A stretch of DNA of 32,190 bases. Source: Desulfobacteraceae bacterium. GTDB lineage: Bacteria > Desulfobacterota > Desulfobacteria > Desulfobacterales > Desulfosarcinaceae. How positions within the stretch are numbered: the stretch's first letter is position 1; each line of letters starts with the position of its first letter. The notes beneath the pieces were generated by a model. The model did not search any database. It worked only from the letters and a program-made list of their open reading frames with translations, and had not been told where the DNA came from. The DNA lies in assembly GCA_003599575.1 (NCBI GenBank), contig QZKV01000162.1, positions 1 to 32,190 of the forward strand, given 5' to 3'. This document shows, piece by piece, positions 13,405 through 21,976 of this stretch. The position numbers and the translations under genes were made by a program.

Positions 13405-14277
13405 TCAGCCAGACCGAATGTCGCGGTGGATCAACCGAACCGTGGGTTGGGTGCGCTTAATGTGTTCATACACTTTTTGGGCGATAACCACCGACCGGTG
13501 ACGCCCGCCCGTGCATCCGATGGCAATGGTCAGGTAGGCTTTGCCTTCCTTTTCATACAAAGGAATCACCTGGTCCAGCAGTTTAAAATACGCCCCTAAG
13601 AATAATCCGGTTTCGGGGTCTTGCAATACAAAATCCTGAATTTCTTTGGATTCGCCATCCAGGTCCTTCAGCTCCGCCCTGAAGTACGGGTTGGATAAAA
13701 AACGCACATCCATGACCAGGTCCGCTTCCGGAATGGCCCCATACTTGAAGCCGAAGGATACCACATTGATGGCCATGCCGGAGATGGCGGTGTGTTGCCG
13801 GGCGATGTTGAGAATGGCGAATTTGAGTTCGTGTACGCTGAAGCGGGATGTGTCGATCACATGATCGGCTTCCTTGCGCAACGGCTGCATCTGCTTTTTC
13901 TCTTCCCGAATGGCATCGTGCAGGCTGCCGCAGTGCCCCAGCGGGTGGTGGCGGCGGGTTTGATTGTATCGCCGGAGCAGGATCTGCTCCTCGGCTTCCA
14001 GGAAGACCAGCGTCACCGGATGGCCGTGTTGCTTCAGATCGTCGATCATTGCACGGCAATGCGGCAAAAAATTGCGATCGCGCAGATCCATGCCGAACAC
14101 CCAGCCCGCAATGGGTCCGTTTTTCTGGTCCAGATCCGATTGCTGAAGAAAATGGGGCAACAAGCGCACGGGCATGTTGTCGATGCAATAAAATCCGGCA
14201 TCCTCGAAAGCGGCCAAGGCGGTGCTTTTACCCGACCCGGAGGTGCCGGTCACAATGATGATGGGGCGTTTTTTCAT
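13405..14277 (-). CDS. rapZ: RNase adapter / nucleotide-binding protein RapZ
   Basis: This is a 290-residue protein of the RapZ/YvcJ family. The N-terminal P-loop domain has Walker A GTSGSGKS at residues 11-18 and binds ATP or GTP. The C-terminal domain carries AIGCTGGRHRSVVIAQKVYEHI, the family signature. In E. coli RapZ senses glucosamine-6-phosphate and guides RNase E to the small RNA GlmZ; whether that role holds here is unknown. The ATG at 14277 begins directly at the P-loop strand. The open frame extends 36 codons further upstream without homology, and no strong binding site marks any start. It follows ptsN, the same linkage as rpoN-hpf-ptsN-rapZ in E. coli. Confidence 0.94.
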   Translation of the reverse strand: MKKRPIIIVTGTSGSGKSTALAAFEDAGFYCIDNMPVRLLPHFLQQSDLDQKNGPIAGWVFGMDLRDRNFLPHCRAMIDDLKQHGHPVTLVFLEAEEQILLRRYNQTRRHHPLGHCGSLHDAIREEKKQMQPLRKEADHVIDTSRFSVHELKFAILNIARQHTAISGMAINVVSFGFKYGAIPEADLVMDVRFLSNPYFRAELKDLDGESKEIQDFVLQDPETGLFLGAYFKLLDQVIPLYEKEGKAYLTIAIGCTGGRHRSVVIAQKVYEHIKRTQPTVRLIHRDIRSG

Positions 14278-14436
14278 GGATTGGGGGATCAGCACATCCT
14301 GAACATTTCTGTGTTTATGGAACGTTTTGGGATGGGGCCTGCCGATTTTAAACCGGTCAGGAACTGCCGCATTGCATGATACCATTTTGGCAGGGCCGCA
14401 AGACCGGTCTGTTTTTGGCCGCCCCGGGATTGAACA

Positions 14437-14895
14437 TCAAAATTCTTCATCGTTTTCGCGGATCAGGTCGACAATGTCTTCCGCGCTGCCCGCTTGCATG
14501 AGCTGGGTCTTGAAATCGTCGTTTTTCAGAAGCCGCGAAATGCGCGCCAGCAGCTTGAGATGCAGGCCGGCCGAGCTTTCCGGGGTGAGCAGCAGGAAGA
14601 AAATATGGGTCGGCCGGCCGTCCATGGACTCAAAATCCACGCCGCGCCGGCTCAACCCGATTCCCAAGCGCAAGTCACCCAGCTTCTTGAGCTTGCCATG
14701 CGGAATCCCGATGCCGCCGCCGATGCCGGTGCTGCCGAGGCGTTCGCGTTCCATGAGGACTCTTACCAATTCCTCAGGGCTTGTGCCCGACAGCTTGGCT
14801 ATCGGTGCAACCAGTTCATCCAGAACACCTTTTTTGTCTTTAGCCTTCAGATCGACGTTGATGGTTTCCGAGCTGAGTGCATCCAAAATTTTCAT
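14437..14895 (-). CDS. ptsN: PTS regulatory protein EIIA-Ntr
   Basis: This is a 152-residue EIIA of the fructose/nitrogen class, the end phosphoacceptor of the nitrogen PTS regulatory chain. The phosphorylated His lies in GIGGGIGIPHGKL (about 70). The conserved surroundings LMERERLGSTGIG and HIFFLLLTPES are present. It acts by binding other proteins rather than by sugar transport. The ATG at 14895 matches the family start (MKILDALSSETI). The open frame runs further upstream through hpf only as an overlap in another frame. Its place between hpf and rapZ is the standard rpoN-operon order. Confidence 0.94.
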   Translation of the reverse strand: MKILDALSSETINVDLKAKDKKGVLDELVAPIAKLSGTSPEELVRVLMERERLGSTGIGGGIGIPHGKLKKLGDLRLGIGLSRRGVDFESMDGRPTHIFFLLLTPESSAGLHLKLLARISRLLKNDDFKTQLMQAGSAEDIVDLIRENDEEF

Positions 14896-14932
14896 GCCGT
14901 TTACCGCTGTTTGTTTTCTCGATGGGTGGAGC

Positions 14933-15460
14933 TTAGGGCGTGGGCTGAATAAGACCGTAGTGGCCGTCTTTACGGCGATACAGGACATTGACCCGTTCGG
15001 AGCGCGCATTGGTAAAAACCAGAAAATCGTCCTCGACCAGGTCCATCTGCAGTATGGCTTCATCCACATCCATGGGCTTGTAATCGATGCTTCGCACCAG
15101 GACCCGTCTTTCCGCATCGTCCTCGGAACCGCCGGTTTCGGTCTGGGTGTATTTGAGCTTGCCTTTGCCCGAGCGGTGCTCCCTGAGTTTCTGTTTGTTT
15201 TTCTTGATCTGCTTGTCCAATTTGTCCAGGACCATGTCGATGGACGCGTGCATGTCTTCGGTCTCATCCTTGCCGTTGATCGTCATGCGGTCGCCGGCGA
15301 TGTTGACTTCGGCGATATGCCTGAATTTTTCGACCGAGAGCACCACGCTGGCTTCGCCGGGATTGTGAAAGTATTTGTCGAAACGATTGAGTTTCTCACT
15401 GACATAGGTTCTGAGGTGATCGGAAGGGTCCATATTCTTAAAAGTGACGGATGTTTGCAT
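14933..15460 (-). CDS. hpf: Ribosome hibernation promoting factor, long form
   Basis: This 175-residue protein binds the decoding centre of idle ribosomes. The N-terminal S30AE/YfiA domain (about 1-100) begins MQTSVTFKNMDPSDHLRTYV. After a charged linker, the C-terminal domain has KPMDVDEAILQMDLVEDDF and VNVLYRRKDGHYGLIQP. That is the dimerisation tail which makes 100S ribosome pairs without a separate factor. ATG 15460 has AAGGAG 9 bases upstream and is preferred to the TTG at 15466. It follows rpoN by about 119 bases. Confidence 0.94.
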   Translation of the reverse strand: MQTSVTFKNMDPSDHLRTYVSEKLNRFDKYFHNPGEASVVLSVEKFRHIAEVNIAGDRMTINGKDETEDMHASIDMVLDKLDKQIKKNKQKLREHRSGKGKLKYTQTETGGSEDDAERRVLVRSIDYKPMDVDEAILQMDLVEDDFLVFTNARSERVNVLYRRKDGHYGLIQPTP

Positions 15461-15579
15461 AACCAATGTCTCCTTGCAGGTGAGAGTCCCAAGGACTGGA
15501 TATGAATTGATGCCAGCATGTTGCTTGGCACGCTGATAGTAATTCGTGGTAAGCGGAAAGCAACTTTTTCATGGGCTGG

Positions 15580-17016
15580 TCAACAATACCGTTTGCGTTT
15601 GCTGGAGGGCAGCACCCCCATCATTTCACGGTACTTGGCCACCGTGCGACGGGCGATATCGATGTTTTCCGCTTTGAGCAGGTCGGCCATTTTGCTGTCG
15701 GAAAGGGGTTTGCGGGGGTCTTCGGCTTCAATCAGGTGCCGGATTTTCGCTTGAACGCTGGCGGACGCAATGGCTTCGCCGTGGACCCGTTTGATCGAAC
15801 TGTTGAAGAAATACTTGAGTTCAAAGATGCCTTGGGGAGTATAGGCGTATTTGTTGGTGGTCACGCGGCTGATCGTCGATTCGTGCATGCCGATGTCTTC
15901 GGCCACGTCGCGCAGGACCATGGGTTTCAAATAGGCGATGCCCTGCTCGAAGAAGTCCCGCTGGTATTTGAGGATGCTTTCCATGACCTTGAAGATTGTT
16001 TTCTGGCGCTGGTGGATGCTGCGGATCAGCCATGCGGCCGAACGCAGCTTGTCCTGAATGTAATTGCGGGCGTTGCCGCTGACATCCTTGTCGCGTGTGA
16101 TGGCTTGCTTGTAAAAGGAATTGACCCGCAGTTTGGGCAATCCGTCGTCATTGATCACAATGGCGAAATCATCCTCGGTTTTGTAAACGTAAATGTCCGG
16201 GATGATGTATTGGGGTTCCTCATCGCTGAATTGCCTTCCGGGCTTGGGCTCCATGCGGGTGATGATTTCAACCGCCGCGATGACCTCTTCCATGGTGACT
16301 TTGAGGGCCCTGCAGATGGCCTTGTAGTTTTTGTTCTCCAGATGATTGAGGTGCTGGGTGATGATGTCGGTGACCAGAGTGTTCTGCAGACCCAGGTTGC
16401 GGGCTTGCAGCAACAGGCACTCCGATAAATCGCGGGCGCATACGCCGATCGGGTCAAAGCTTTGCAGCAGGAACAGAACCTCTTCGATATCTTCTTCAGT
16501 GACACCGGCCTGCTGGGCCAACTCCGCCGAACTGGTTTGCAGGTAGCCGTCCTTGTCCAGGTTGCCGATGATCAGGCTGCCGATGCTTTTTTCTTCGGGG
16601 CTCGGCGATGACACCAGAAGCTGCCACAGGAGGTGGTCGCTGAGAGATTCCTTGTGGGAAATGAATGCTTCATACTGCGGCGCATCCTTGTCTTCGCTTT
16701 CAAAACGGATGCGGCCGGGGGAATTGTATTCATCGATGTAATTGCTCCAGTCGATTTCGCTGGGGATCTTTTCATCGATGGAGATCTCTTTGGGTTTTTC
16801 GACCGTTTCAAGCTGAACCTGCTCATCCGAACCCAACTGTTCCCGCGCGAGGGTTTCCTGCGATTCCTCCAGGGTCGGATTTTCCTCCAGCTCTTGACGA
16901 ATTGCATCCATCAGCTCCAGGCGGGACAACTGGAGCAGCTTGATCGCCATCTGGAGCTGAGGGGTCATGATCAGCTGTTGGGTCAGTTTGAGTTGCTGTC
17001 TCAGTTCAATGGCCAT
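15580..17016 (-). CDS. rpoN: RNA polymerase sigma-54 factor
   Basis: This sigma factor directs transcription from -24/-12 promoters and needs an AAA+ activator. The 478 residues show region I, rich in Gln and Leu (LRQQLKLTQQLIMTPQLQMAIKLLQLS), then an acidic region II (about 45-110). The core-binding and DNA-binding regions follow, ending in the RpoN box ARRTVAKYREMMGVLPSS. The helix-turn-helix block DIGMHESTISRVTTNKYAYTP is intact. ATG 17016 starts region I directly. It starts next to the lptB stop codon (17018), so the two are translationally close. Two consensus target promoters lie in this window at 2427 and 8801. Confidence 0.97.
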   Translation of the reverse strand: MAIELRQQLKLTQQLIMTPQLQMAIKLLQLSRLELMDAIRQELEENPTLEESQETLAREQLGSDEQVQLETVEKPKEISIDEKIPSEIDWSNYIDEYNSPGRIRFESEDKDAPQYEAFISHKESLSDHLLWQLLVSSPSPEEKSIGSLIIGNLDKDGYLQTSSAELAQQAGVTEEDIEEVLFLLQSFDPIGVCARDLSECLLLQARNLGLQNTLVTDIITQHLNHLENKNYKAICRALKVTMEEVIAAVEIITRMEPKPGRQFSDEEPQYIIPDIYVYKTEDDFAIVINDDGLPKLRVNSFYKQAITRDKDVSGNARNYIQDKLRSAAWLIRSIHQRQKTIFKVMESILKYQRDFFEQGIAYLKPMVLRDVAEDIGMHESTISRVTTNKYAYTPQGIFELKYFFNSSIKRVHGEAIASASVQAKIRHLIEAEDPRKPLSDSKMADLLKAENIDIARRTVAKYREMMGVLPSSKRKRYC

Positions 17017-17017
17017 A

Positions 17018-17740
17018 TTACAACCTGAATTCGTCTCCCAGGTAGATGCGTCTGGCAATCTGGCTGTTGGCGATGGTTTGCGGCGGTCCCGATTCGATTA
17101 CCTCGCCATCCGCCAGAATAAATGCTTGGTCACACGCTTCCAGTGTTTCCCGGACGTTGTGGTCCGAGATCAAAATGCCGATTTGGCGTTTTTTAAGGTG
17201 GCCGATGATCTTTTTGATATCGGCGACAGCCAAAGGGTCGATTCCCGCAAATGGTTCATCGAGCAAAATGAAGGCCGGATTGGTTGCCAAAGCCCGGCTG
17301 ATTTCCAAGCGCCGCCTTTCGCCACCCGATAACACGCTGGCCCGTTGTCGCATCAAATGCCGGATGCCCAGTTCCTCCAATAAGGACTCGGTGCGCTGCC
17401 GGCGTTCGATTTTGGGTATGGCCATCGTTTCCAGGATCGCCAGAATGTTCTGTTCCACGGTCAGTTTGCGGAACACCGAGGCTTCCTGGGGAAGATAGCC
17501 CAAACCCTTGCGCGCCCGCACATACATGGGGCAGCTGGTGATGTCTTCATTGTCCAGGAGGACCCGCCCTGCATCCGGTCTGATCAAGCCGACCGTCATG
17601 TAAAAGGTCGTGGTCTTACCGGCGCCGTTGGGTCCGAGCAGGCCGATGACCTGGCCGGAAGAAACCGACAGACTCACCGTTTTGACGACACGGCGGCCAT
17701 TGTAACTTTTTGCCAATTTCTCAATGGCCAGTGTTGCCAT
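17018..17740 (-). CDS. lptB: LPS export ABC transporter ATPase LptB
   Basis: This ATPase drives LPS extraction from the inner membrane together with LptF, LptG and LptC. Its 240 residues show Walker A GPNGAGKT (36-43), the Q-loop region YLPQEASVFRKLT, the ABC signature LSGGERRRLEISRAL, Walker B FILLDEPFAGIDP and the switch His in ISDHNVRETL. All are intact. It lies between lptA and rpoN, the common proteobacterial order. No strong ribosome-binding site is seen before the ATG. Confidence 0.96.
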   Translation of the reverse strand: MATLAIEKLAKSYNGRRVVKTVSLSVSSGQVIGLLGPNGAGKTTTFYMTVGLIRPDAGRVLLDNEDITSCPMYVRARKGLGYLPQEASVFRKLTVEQNILAILETMAIPKIERRQRTESLLEELGIRHLMRQRASVLSGGERRRLEISRALATNPAFILLDEPFAGIDPLAVADIKKIIGHLKKRQIGILISDHNVRETLEACDQAFILADGEVIESGPPQTIANSQIARRIYLGDEFRL

Positions 17741-17785
17741 GCCACCACCAATCGTGCGAACGGAAGATATAACAGCTCAACTCTT

Positions 17786-18337
17786 TCAGTTCAAGCCCCT
17801 TTGATCTGAGCGAAAGACCGCCTTGACGGGGTTCTTCTCATCTCCGATCATTTCCACCCGGCCGCTTTCCCGGTAAAAGGTGATCACACTGCCTTCGATC
17901 ACATCCGGTCCGTTGATCACTTTGGCCCCCGGACCGGACAGAACCAGTTTTTTATCGGATGTTGTATAAACCGCCCGTTGGCTTTCGGCAATGCGATTGT
18001 CCAATTCAATACGCACATTGCCGATGGCTTCAATGCTGTCGATGCTCTCGCTGTTCATGCCGTCTTGGGCGGTGTTGCCACTCTTGTAGATCAGTTTCAA
18101 CCGGTCGGCGGTAATCGTGGTATTGCCCTGCTCGACTTTCACATGGCCGATGAATTCGGCGCCGCGGGTATCGCTTTGCGTCACCAGCCGGTCCGCCCTG
18201 ATATGAATGGGCTCCTGGGCCGGTTGCGGCTCAGCCAGGGCCGTGCCGGCCGCCGCGATACACGCCACCCAGGCCGCCATGGTCCAAACGAACAGGGCCG
18301 ATCTCGGATGGGCGTGCTTACAGGGCCATATCTTCAT
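17786..18337 (-). CDS. lptA: LPS transport periplasmic protein LptA
   Basis: This 183-residue periplasmic bridge protein carries LPS between LptC and the outer membrane LptD. The signal peptide has a basic front, a hydrophobic core (about 14-34) and the cleavage-like end GTALAEP. The OstA domain follows: PIHIRADRLVTQSDTRGAEFIGHVKVEQGNTTITADRLKL, then VRIELDNRIAESQRAVYTTSDKKLVLSG. These are typical of its beta-jellyroll. The start overlaps the lptC end by 20 bases, implying coupled translation. Confidence 0.93.
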   Translation of the reverse strand: MKIWPCKHAHPRSALFVWTMAAWVACIAAAGTALAEPQPAQEPIHIRADRLVTQSDTRGAEFIGHVKVEQGNTTITADRLKLIYKSGNTAQDGMNSESIDSIEAIGNVRIELDNRIAESQRAVYTTSDKKLVLSGPGAKVINGPDVIEGSVITFYRESGRVEMIGDEKNPVKAVFRSDQRGLN

Positions 18338-18887
18338 TCAGGTTTCCTTCCACCTGCCCATCGAACTGGGCCGTGTTGGTTTCCAGGTTATAAGTCATCT
18401 TTTCGGACCGCAAGTCAAATGCGCTGCCGCTGATATGTACCGGCACGTCGGACTGAAGGATGCGGCGTTCGTGCCAGTACGCGAGCGACTCGGTCAACAA
18501 TGTATATCGGTCGCTGCGCAGGTGAACATTACCGCTGACTTCCATGTCGTTGGTGCGGGTGTCGAGCACGCCCCGCGCCGCCGTCAGCAGGACCCGCGCG
18601 CCATCCTTGGTGTGGAACACAACCTTCGGCGCTTTCAGGATCATGCGGCGGCTTTCGGCTTCCAGCTGAGCCGATTCGGCATCCAGATCCCACTGCACCT
18701 TGCCGTCCTTGGTCGCGGTTTGGCGCAGACCGGCCAATGTCATCAGCGCGCGCGCGGCCGTATCGGGCAGCGGCAAAGCTTCTCCCTGGTGGCGGCGCAA
18801 CTGTAAAAACAGGATCAGAAGGGCGGACAACCCAAGCAAGACCACCGTTGTCAGAATCCATTTCAGTGCGCGCTTGCCGTCAGCCAT
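18318..18887 (-). CDS. lptC: LPS export protein LptC
   Basis: This is a 189-residue inner-membrane bitopic protein. One N-terminal helix (about 8-29, LKWILTTVVLLGLSALLILFL) anchors a periplasmic OstA-like domain that takes LPS from LptBFG and hands it to LptA. Family features include VQWDLDAESAQLEAESRRMILKAPKV, GVLDTRTNDMEVSGNVHL and the DFxxEK-like FDLRSEKMTY. ATG 18887 starts directly at the membrane anchor. The binding site is weak. It lies between kdsC and lptA, as in E. coli. Confidence 0.92.
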   Translation of the reverse strand: MADGKRALKWILTTVVLLGLSALLILFLQLRRHQGEALPLPDTAARALMTLAGLRQTATKDGKVQWDLDAESAQLEAESRRMILKAPKVVFHTKDGARVLLTAARGVLDTRTNDMEVSGNVHLRSDRYTLLTESLAYWHERRILQSDVPVHISGSAFDLRSEKMTYNLETNTAQFDGQVEGNLNEDMAL

Positions 18888-18946
18888 GGATGAACTCTTG
18901 AAACGCAGGCCGTGGGGATGGCCGAAAGACTCGTTTGATGAAGCCG

Positions 18947-19468
18947 TCAGCCATTGAAAAGCCTGCCCATCAACTCGTCCCAGCGACCCTGGGCCTTGAG
19001 AATGGCTTCGCACACTTCCCGAACCGCCCCGCGGCCGCCGGGCGCAAGGGTGGTCAGATGGGCTGTTTTGCGAATCGCCTCATGGGCATCGGCCACGGCC
19101 ACGGCCAATCCTACCCGTCTCATGATGGACAGGTCGGGGAGATCGTCGCCGATGAAGGCCATCGATTCCACGCCAACACGGGTGCGCTGCTCGATTTCAG
19201 GCAGCACCCCGGCTTTGTTGCGGATGCCCTCGAAAATCAAATCGATGCCCAGGTTGCGGCAGCGGTGCAAAAGGGCCTTGCCGGTGCGGCCCGTGACAAC
19301 GCCGACGTCGATGCGCGCTTCCTTGAGCAGGCGGATGCCCAGTCCGTCCTTGACATCGAAGACCTTGAACTGCTCTCCGTTGTCGCCGTAAATGATCTCG
19401 CCGGCCGTCAATACCCCGTCCACATCGAGCAACAGCAATCGGATCTGCTTGAGTTTGGCGGTCAGCAT
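18947..19468 (-). CDS. kdsC: 3-deoxy-D-manno-octulosonate 8-phosphate phosphatase
   Basis: This HAD-family enzyme removes phosphate from Kdo-8-phosphate to give Kdo for LPS. It has 173 residues with no cap domain. Motif I is LLLLDVDGVLTAG (nucleophile Asp15, Asp17), motif II is VVTGRTG, and the metal-binding motif is FIGDDLPDL. VKDGLGIRLL is also typical. The ATG at 19468 overlaps the kdsA stop codon by a few bases, so translation is probably coupled. The earlier open frame to 19570 lies inside kdsA. Confidence 0.95.
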   Translation of the reverse strand: MLTAKLKQIRLLLLDVDGVLTAGEIIYGDNGEQFKVFDVKDGLGIRLLKEARIDVGVVTGRTGKALLHRCRNLGIDLIFEGIRNKAGVLPEIEQRTRVGVESMAFIGDDLPDLSIMRRVGLAVAVADAHEAIRKTAHLTTLAPGGRGAVREVCEAILKAQGRWDELMGRLFNG

Positions 19469-20304
19469 TGAGGATCTGAGGCTCCGGGGGTCAGTGCGCG
19501 GCGTATGGCTTTGAGTTCCGTCAGCAGCTGTTCCACGCAATCGGTCGGCAGGGAGTTGGGGCCGTCGCATAAAGCGCGGTCCGGGTCGGGATGAACTTCC
19601 ATAAAAACGGCGTCGGCGCCGGCGGCGACCGCCGCACGCGCCAGCACGGAGGCGTACTGCCGTTGCCCGCCGGAATGCGTACCCGCCCCACCGGGCAGCT
19701 GGACACTATGGGTGGCATCGAAGACAACCGGGTAACCGGTGGCCTGCAGGATGGGAATGGATCTGAAATCCACCACCAGATTGTTGTATCCGAACATGGC
19801 CCCGCGTTCGGTCAGAAGTATTTGCCGGTTGCCGGCCGAATGTATCTTTGCGATGATGTTGACCACATCCCAGGGGGCCAGAAACTGCCCCTTCTTGATA
19901 TTCACGGGCTTGCCGCTGCGGGCGACCGCCAGAATGAAATCGGTCTGGCGGCACAAAAAGGCCGGAATCTGCAACACATCCAGCACCTGCGCCGCTTTTT
20001 CGATTTGATCGATCGCGTGCACGTCGGACAGCAGCGGCACGCCCAGATCGGCTTTGATCTGCGCAAGAACCTGCAATCCCTCCGCCAGGCCGGGGCCGCG
20101 GTACGCATTGAAGGCGGAGCGGTTGGCCTTGTCATAGGAGGCTTTGAAGATGAATGGCACCTGCAACTTCTGCGTCACCTGTTTTAAAAAGGCGGCTGTC
20201 CGGTAGGTGGTATCGGCATCCTCGATGACACAGGGACCGGCTATGACAATCAGCGGATTTCCTTGTCCGATATGTATATTGCCGACTTGGACGATCGTTT
20301 GCAT
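19462..20304 (-). CDS. kdsA: 3-deoxy-8-phosphooctulonate synthase
   Basis: This enzyme condenses phosphoenolpyruvate with arabinose-5-phosphate to Kdo-8-phosphate, the first committed step to Kdo. It has 280 residues. The motif IAGPCVIED has Cys where E. coli-type enzymes have Asn, which marks the metal-dependent class. The other metal ligands are likely the His of FDATHSVQ, the Glu of FMEVHPDP and the Asp of CDGPNSLP. FKASYDKANRSA and RQTDFILA are also conserved. It is the first gene of the long minus-strand operon. No ribosome-binding site precedes the ATG, and a possible promoter lies very near it. Confidence 0.96.
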   Translation of the reverse strand: MQTIVQVGNIHIGQGNPLIVIAGPCVIEDADTTYRTAAFLKQVTQKLQVPFIFKASYDKANRSAFNAYRGPGLAEGLQVLAQIKADLGVPLLSDVHAIDQIEKAAQVLDVLQIPAFLCRQTDFILAVARSGKPVNIKKGQFLAPWDVVNIIAKIHSAGNRQILLTERGAMFGYNNLVVDFRSIPILQATGYPVVFDATHSVQLPGGAGTHSGGQRQYASVLARAAVAAGADAVFMEVHPDPDRALCDGPNSLPTDCVEQLLTELKAIRRALTPGASDPQC

Positions 20305-20310
20305 GGCAAA

Positions 20311-20339
20311 AATTTATCCCGCACCCCCCCAAAAGTCAA
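20311..20339 (-). promoter_or_regulatory. Possible sigma-70 promoter before kdsA
   Basis: On the minus strand, TTGACT (20339-20334) is followed after 17 bases by TAAATT (20316-20311). The start of transcription would fall at or just before the kdsA ATG at 20304, giving an almost leaderless message, in keeping with the lack of a binding site. This is tentative. Confidence 0.35.
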
Positions 20340-20401
20340 CCGCGAAACTTTGCCTTGATTAGGCAGGCCAGAGCTGGTATGTTTCGGCGTTCATTTTGAA
20401 A

Positions 20402-21799
20402 ATGAAGGGGGTATTTAACCTATTGAATGCGAAAAGAAATACGTCCAAACCGGTGCTTCTGATCGTGCCGGTGCTGCTGCTGCTGGGTTTACTGATTTTT
20501 GTCCTCTTTCAGCGCATGGAAGGAAAACCGCCGGTCCTTTCGCTGACCCTGGAATCCCCTGCTCTGGGAGCGAACCAGACATTGCCGCTGCATGTGGCGG
20601 ATGCGAAAAGCGGGATCCGCAAGGTCTGGGTCGGCCTGTTCAAAGACGGGCAGGAAATCCAACTTCTGGAGAAGGTCTTTGCCCCGGCCGGTATATTCCG
20701 CGGCGGCTCTGTGCATGAAGAGACATTGCAGATCCCATTCGAACCGCTCGCCAAAGGCATCAAGGACGGCAAAGCCGTGCTGAGGCTGGCGGCCCGGGAT
20801 TTTTCCTGGCGCCAGTGGGGCAAAGGCAATGTTGCGTATCAAGAACATGAGGTGGTCATCGACACGCGGCCGCCGGGAATCGATGTGCTCAGCCGGGCCA
20901 ACTATTTTGCGCAGGGCGGAGCAGGGCTGGTCATCTACAAGCTGTCCGAGGATTGCCGTACCAGCGGCGTGAGCATAGGGGAACATTTTTACCCCGGTTT
21001 GAGCGGCTATTTCGGTGATTCCAATATCTACATGGCCATGATTGCCGTGGATTTTCGCCAGGGGCCGGGCACAGCGGTCTATGTCAGCGGTACCGATCTG
21101 GCCGGCAATCAAAGCCGCATTGCGCTGCCGCACCTGATCAATTCCCGCCAGTTCAAGCGGGACAGCATCGCACTTTCCGACGATTTCCTGGATTGGAAAA
21201 TGGCTGAATTCGCCAATCAGGTGGAGGCTGCGCCGGGCGCTTCGAGCCTGGATATCTTTTTGAAGGTCAATTCGGATTTGCGCAAGGCCAATTACGAAAC
21301 CTTGGCGAAATTGACCGCCCAATCCGATGCAAAGATTTATTGGGAAGGCGACTTCATGCGGCTGCCTGCGGCGGCTCCCCGGGCGGGCTTTGCCGATCAC
21401 CGCAGCTATCTTTATAAAGGCAAGAAGATAGACGAGCAGACCCATATGGGCATTGACCTGGCATCACTGGAACATTCGGCCGTTCCGGCCGCCAACAGCG
21501 GCAAGGTGGTCTTTTCCGAAAACCTGGGCATCTACGGTGGAACCGTTCTTATCGACCACGGCATGGGCTTGTTCAGCATGTACTCCCATTTAAGTCATAT
21601 GAATGTCACCGCCGGGCAAATGGTGACCAAAGGAGATACGATTGGCAAGACCGGCATAACCGGCCTGGCCGGCGGGGATCACTTGCACTATGGCATGCTG
21701 GTGCACCAGACGTGGGTCAATCCCATTGAATGGTGGGATTCTCAATGGATCCGCAACAACATCGGCGCGAAAATCCAAGCGGTCAAGCAGCAACCATAG
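20402..21799 (+). CDS. M23 (LytM-type) peptidase, membrane-anchored
   Basis: This is a 465-residue envelope protein. One N-terminal membrane helix (about 18-36, VLLIVPVLLLLGLLIFVLF) is followed by a large periplasmic beta-rich region and a C-terminal M23 metallopeptidase domain. The zinc-site motifs are intact: HMGIDLAS near 348 (HxxxD) and GGDHLHYGM near 427 (HxH), with YSHLSHM between them. It probably cuts peptidoglycan cross-bridges or activates an amidase. The start is unsure: ATG 20402 has no good binding site and a TTG about 27 bases later follows GGGGG. It is transcribed divergently from kdsA. Confidence 0.88.
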   Translation: MKGVFNLLNAKRNTSKPVLLIVPVLLLLGLLIFVLFQRMEGKPPVLSLTLESPALGANQTLPLHVADAKSGIRKVWVGLFKDGQEIQLLEKVFAPAGIFRGGSVHEETLQIPFEPLAKGIKDGKAVLRLAARDFSWRQWGKGNVAYQEHEVVIDTRPPGIDVLSRANYFAQGGAGLVIYKLSEDCRTSGVSIGEHFYPGLSGYFGDSNIYMAMIAVDFRQGPGTAVYVSGTDLAGNQSRIALPHLINSRQFKRDSIALSDDFLDWKMAEFANQVEAAPGASSLDIFLKVNSDLRKANYETLAKLTAQSDAKIYWEGDFMRLPAAAPRAGFADHRSYLYKGKKIDEQTHMGIDLASLEHSAVPAANSGKVVFSENLGIYGGTVLIDHGMGLFSMYSHLSHMNVTAGQMVTKGDTIGKTGITGLAGGDHLHYGMLVHQTWVNPIEWWDSQWIRNNIGAKIQAVKQQP

Positions 21800-21976
21800 G
21801 AACAGCAATCCCGGTGGACGTGCTTATTAGCGTCACCTCGACAAAACCAATCCCGAAAGTTGTCGTTTTCATTTCAGGGAAAGTATTCTCTCGGATGGTA
21901 TAGATGTCCTGCCGCTCATCAACCCATGGAACGCAGGACGGTTTCACCCAGAATTGTATTGCCTAGGAGAAGAAAA

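Noticed and set aside
21800..21976. Possible riboswitch before the HcyBio gene
   Set aside because: I looked for SAM- or SAH-type conserved cores and saw none; only weak pairing is visible.
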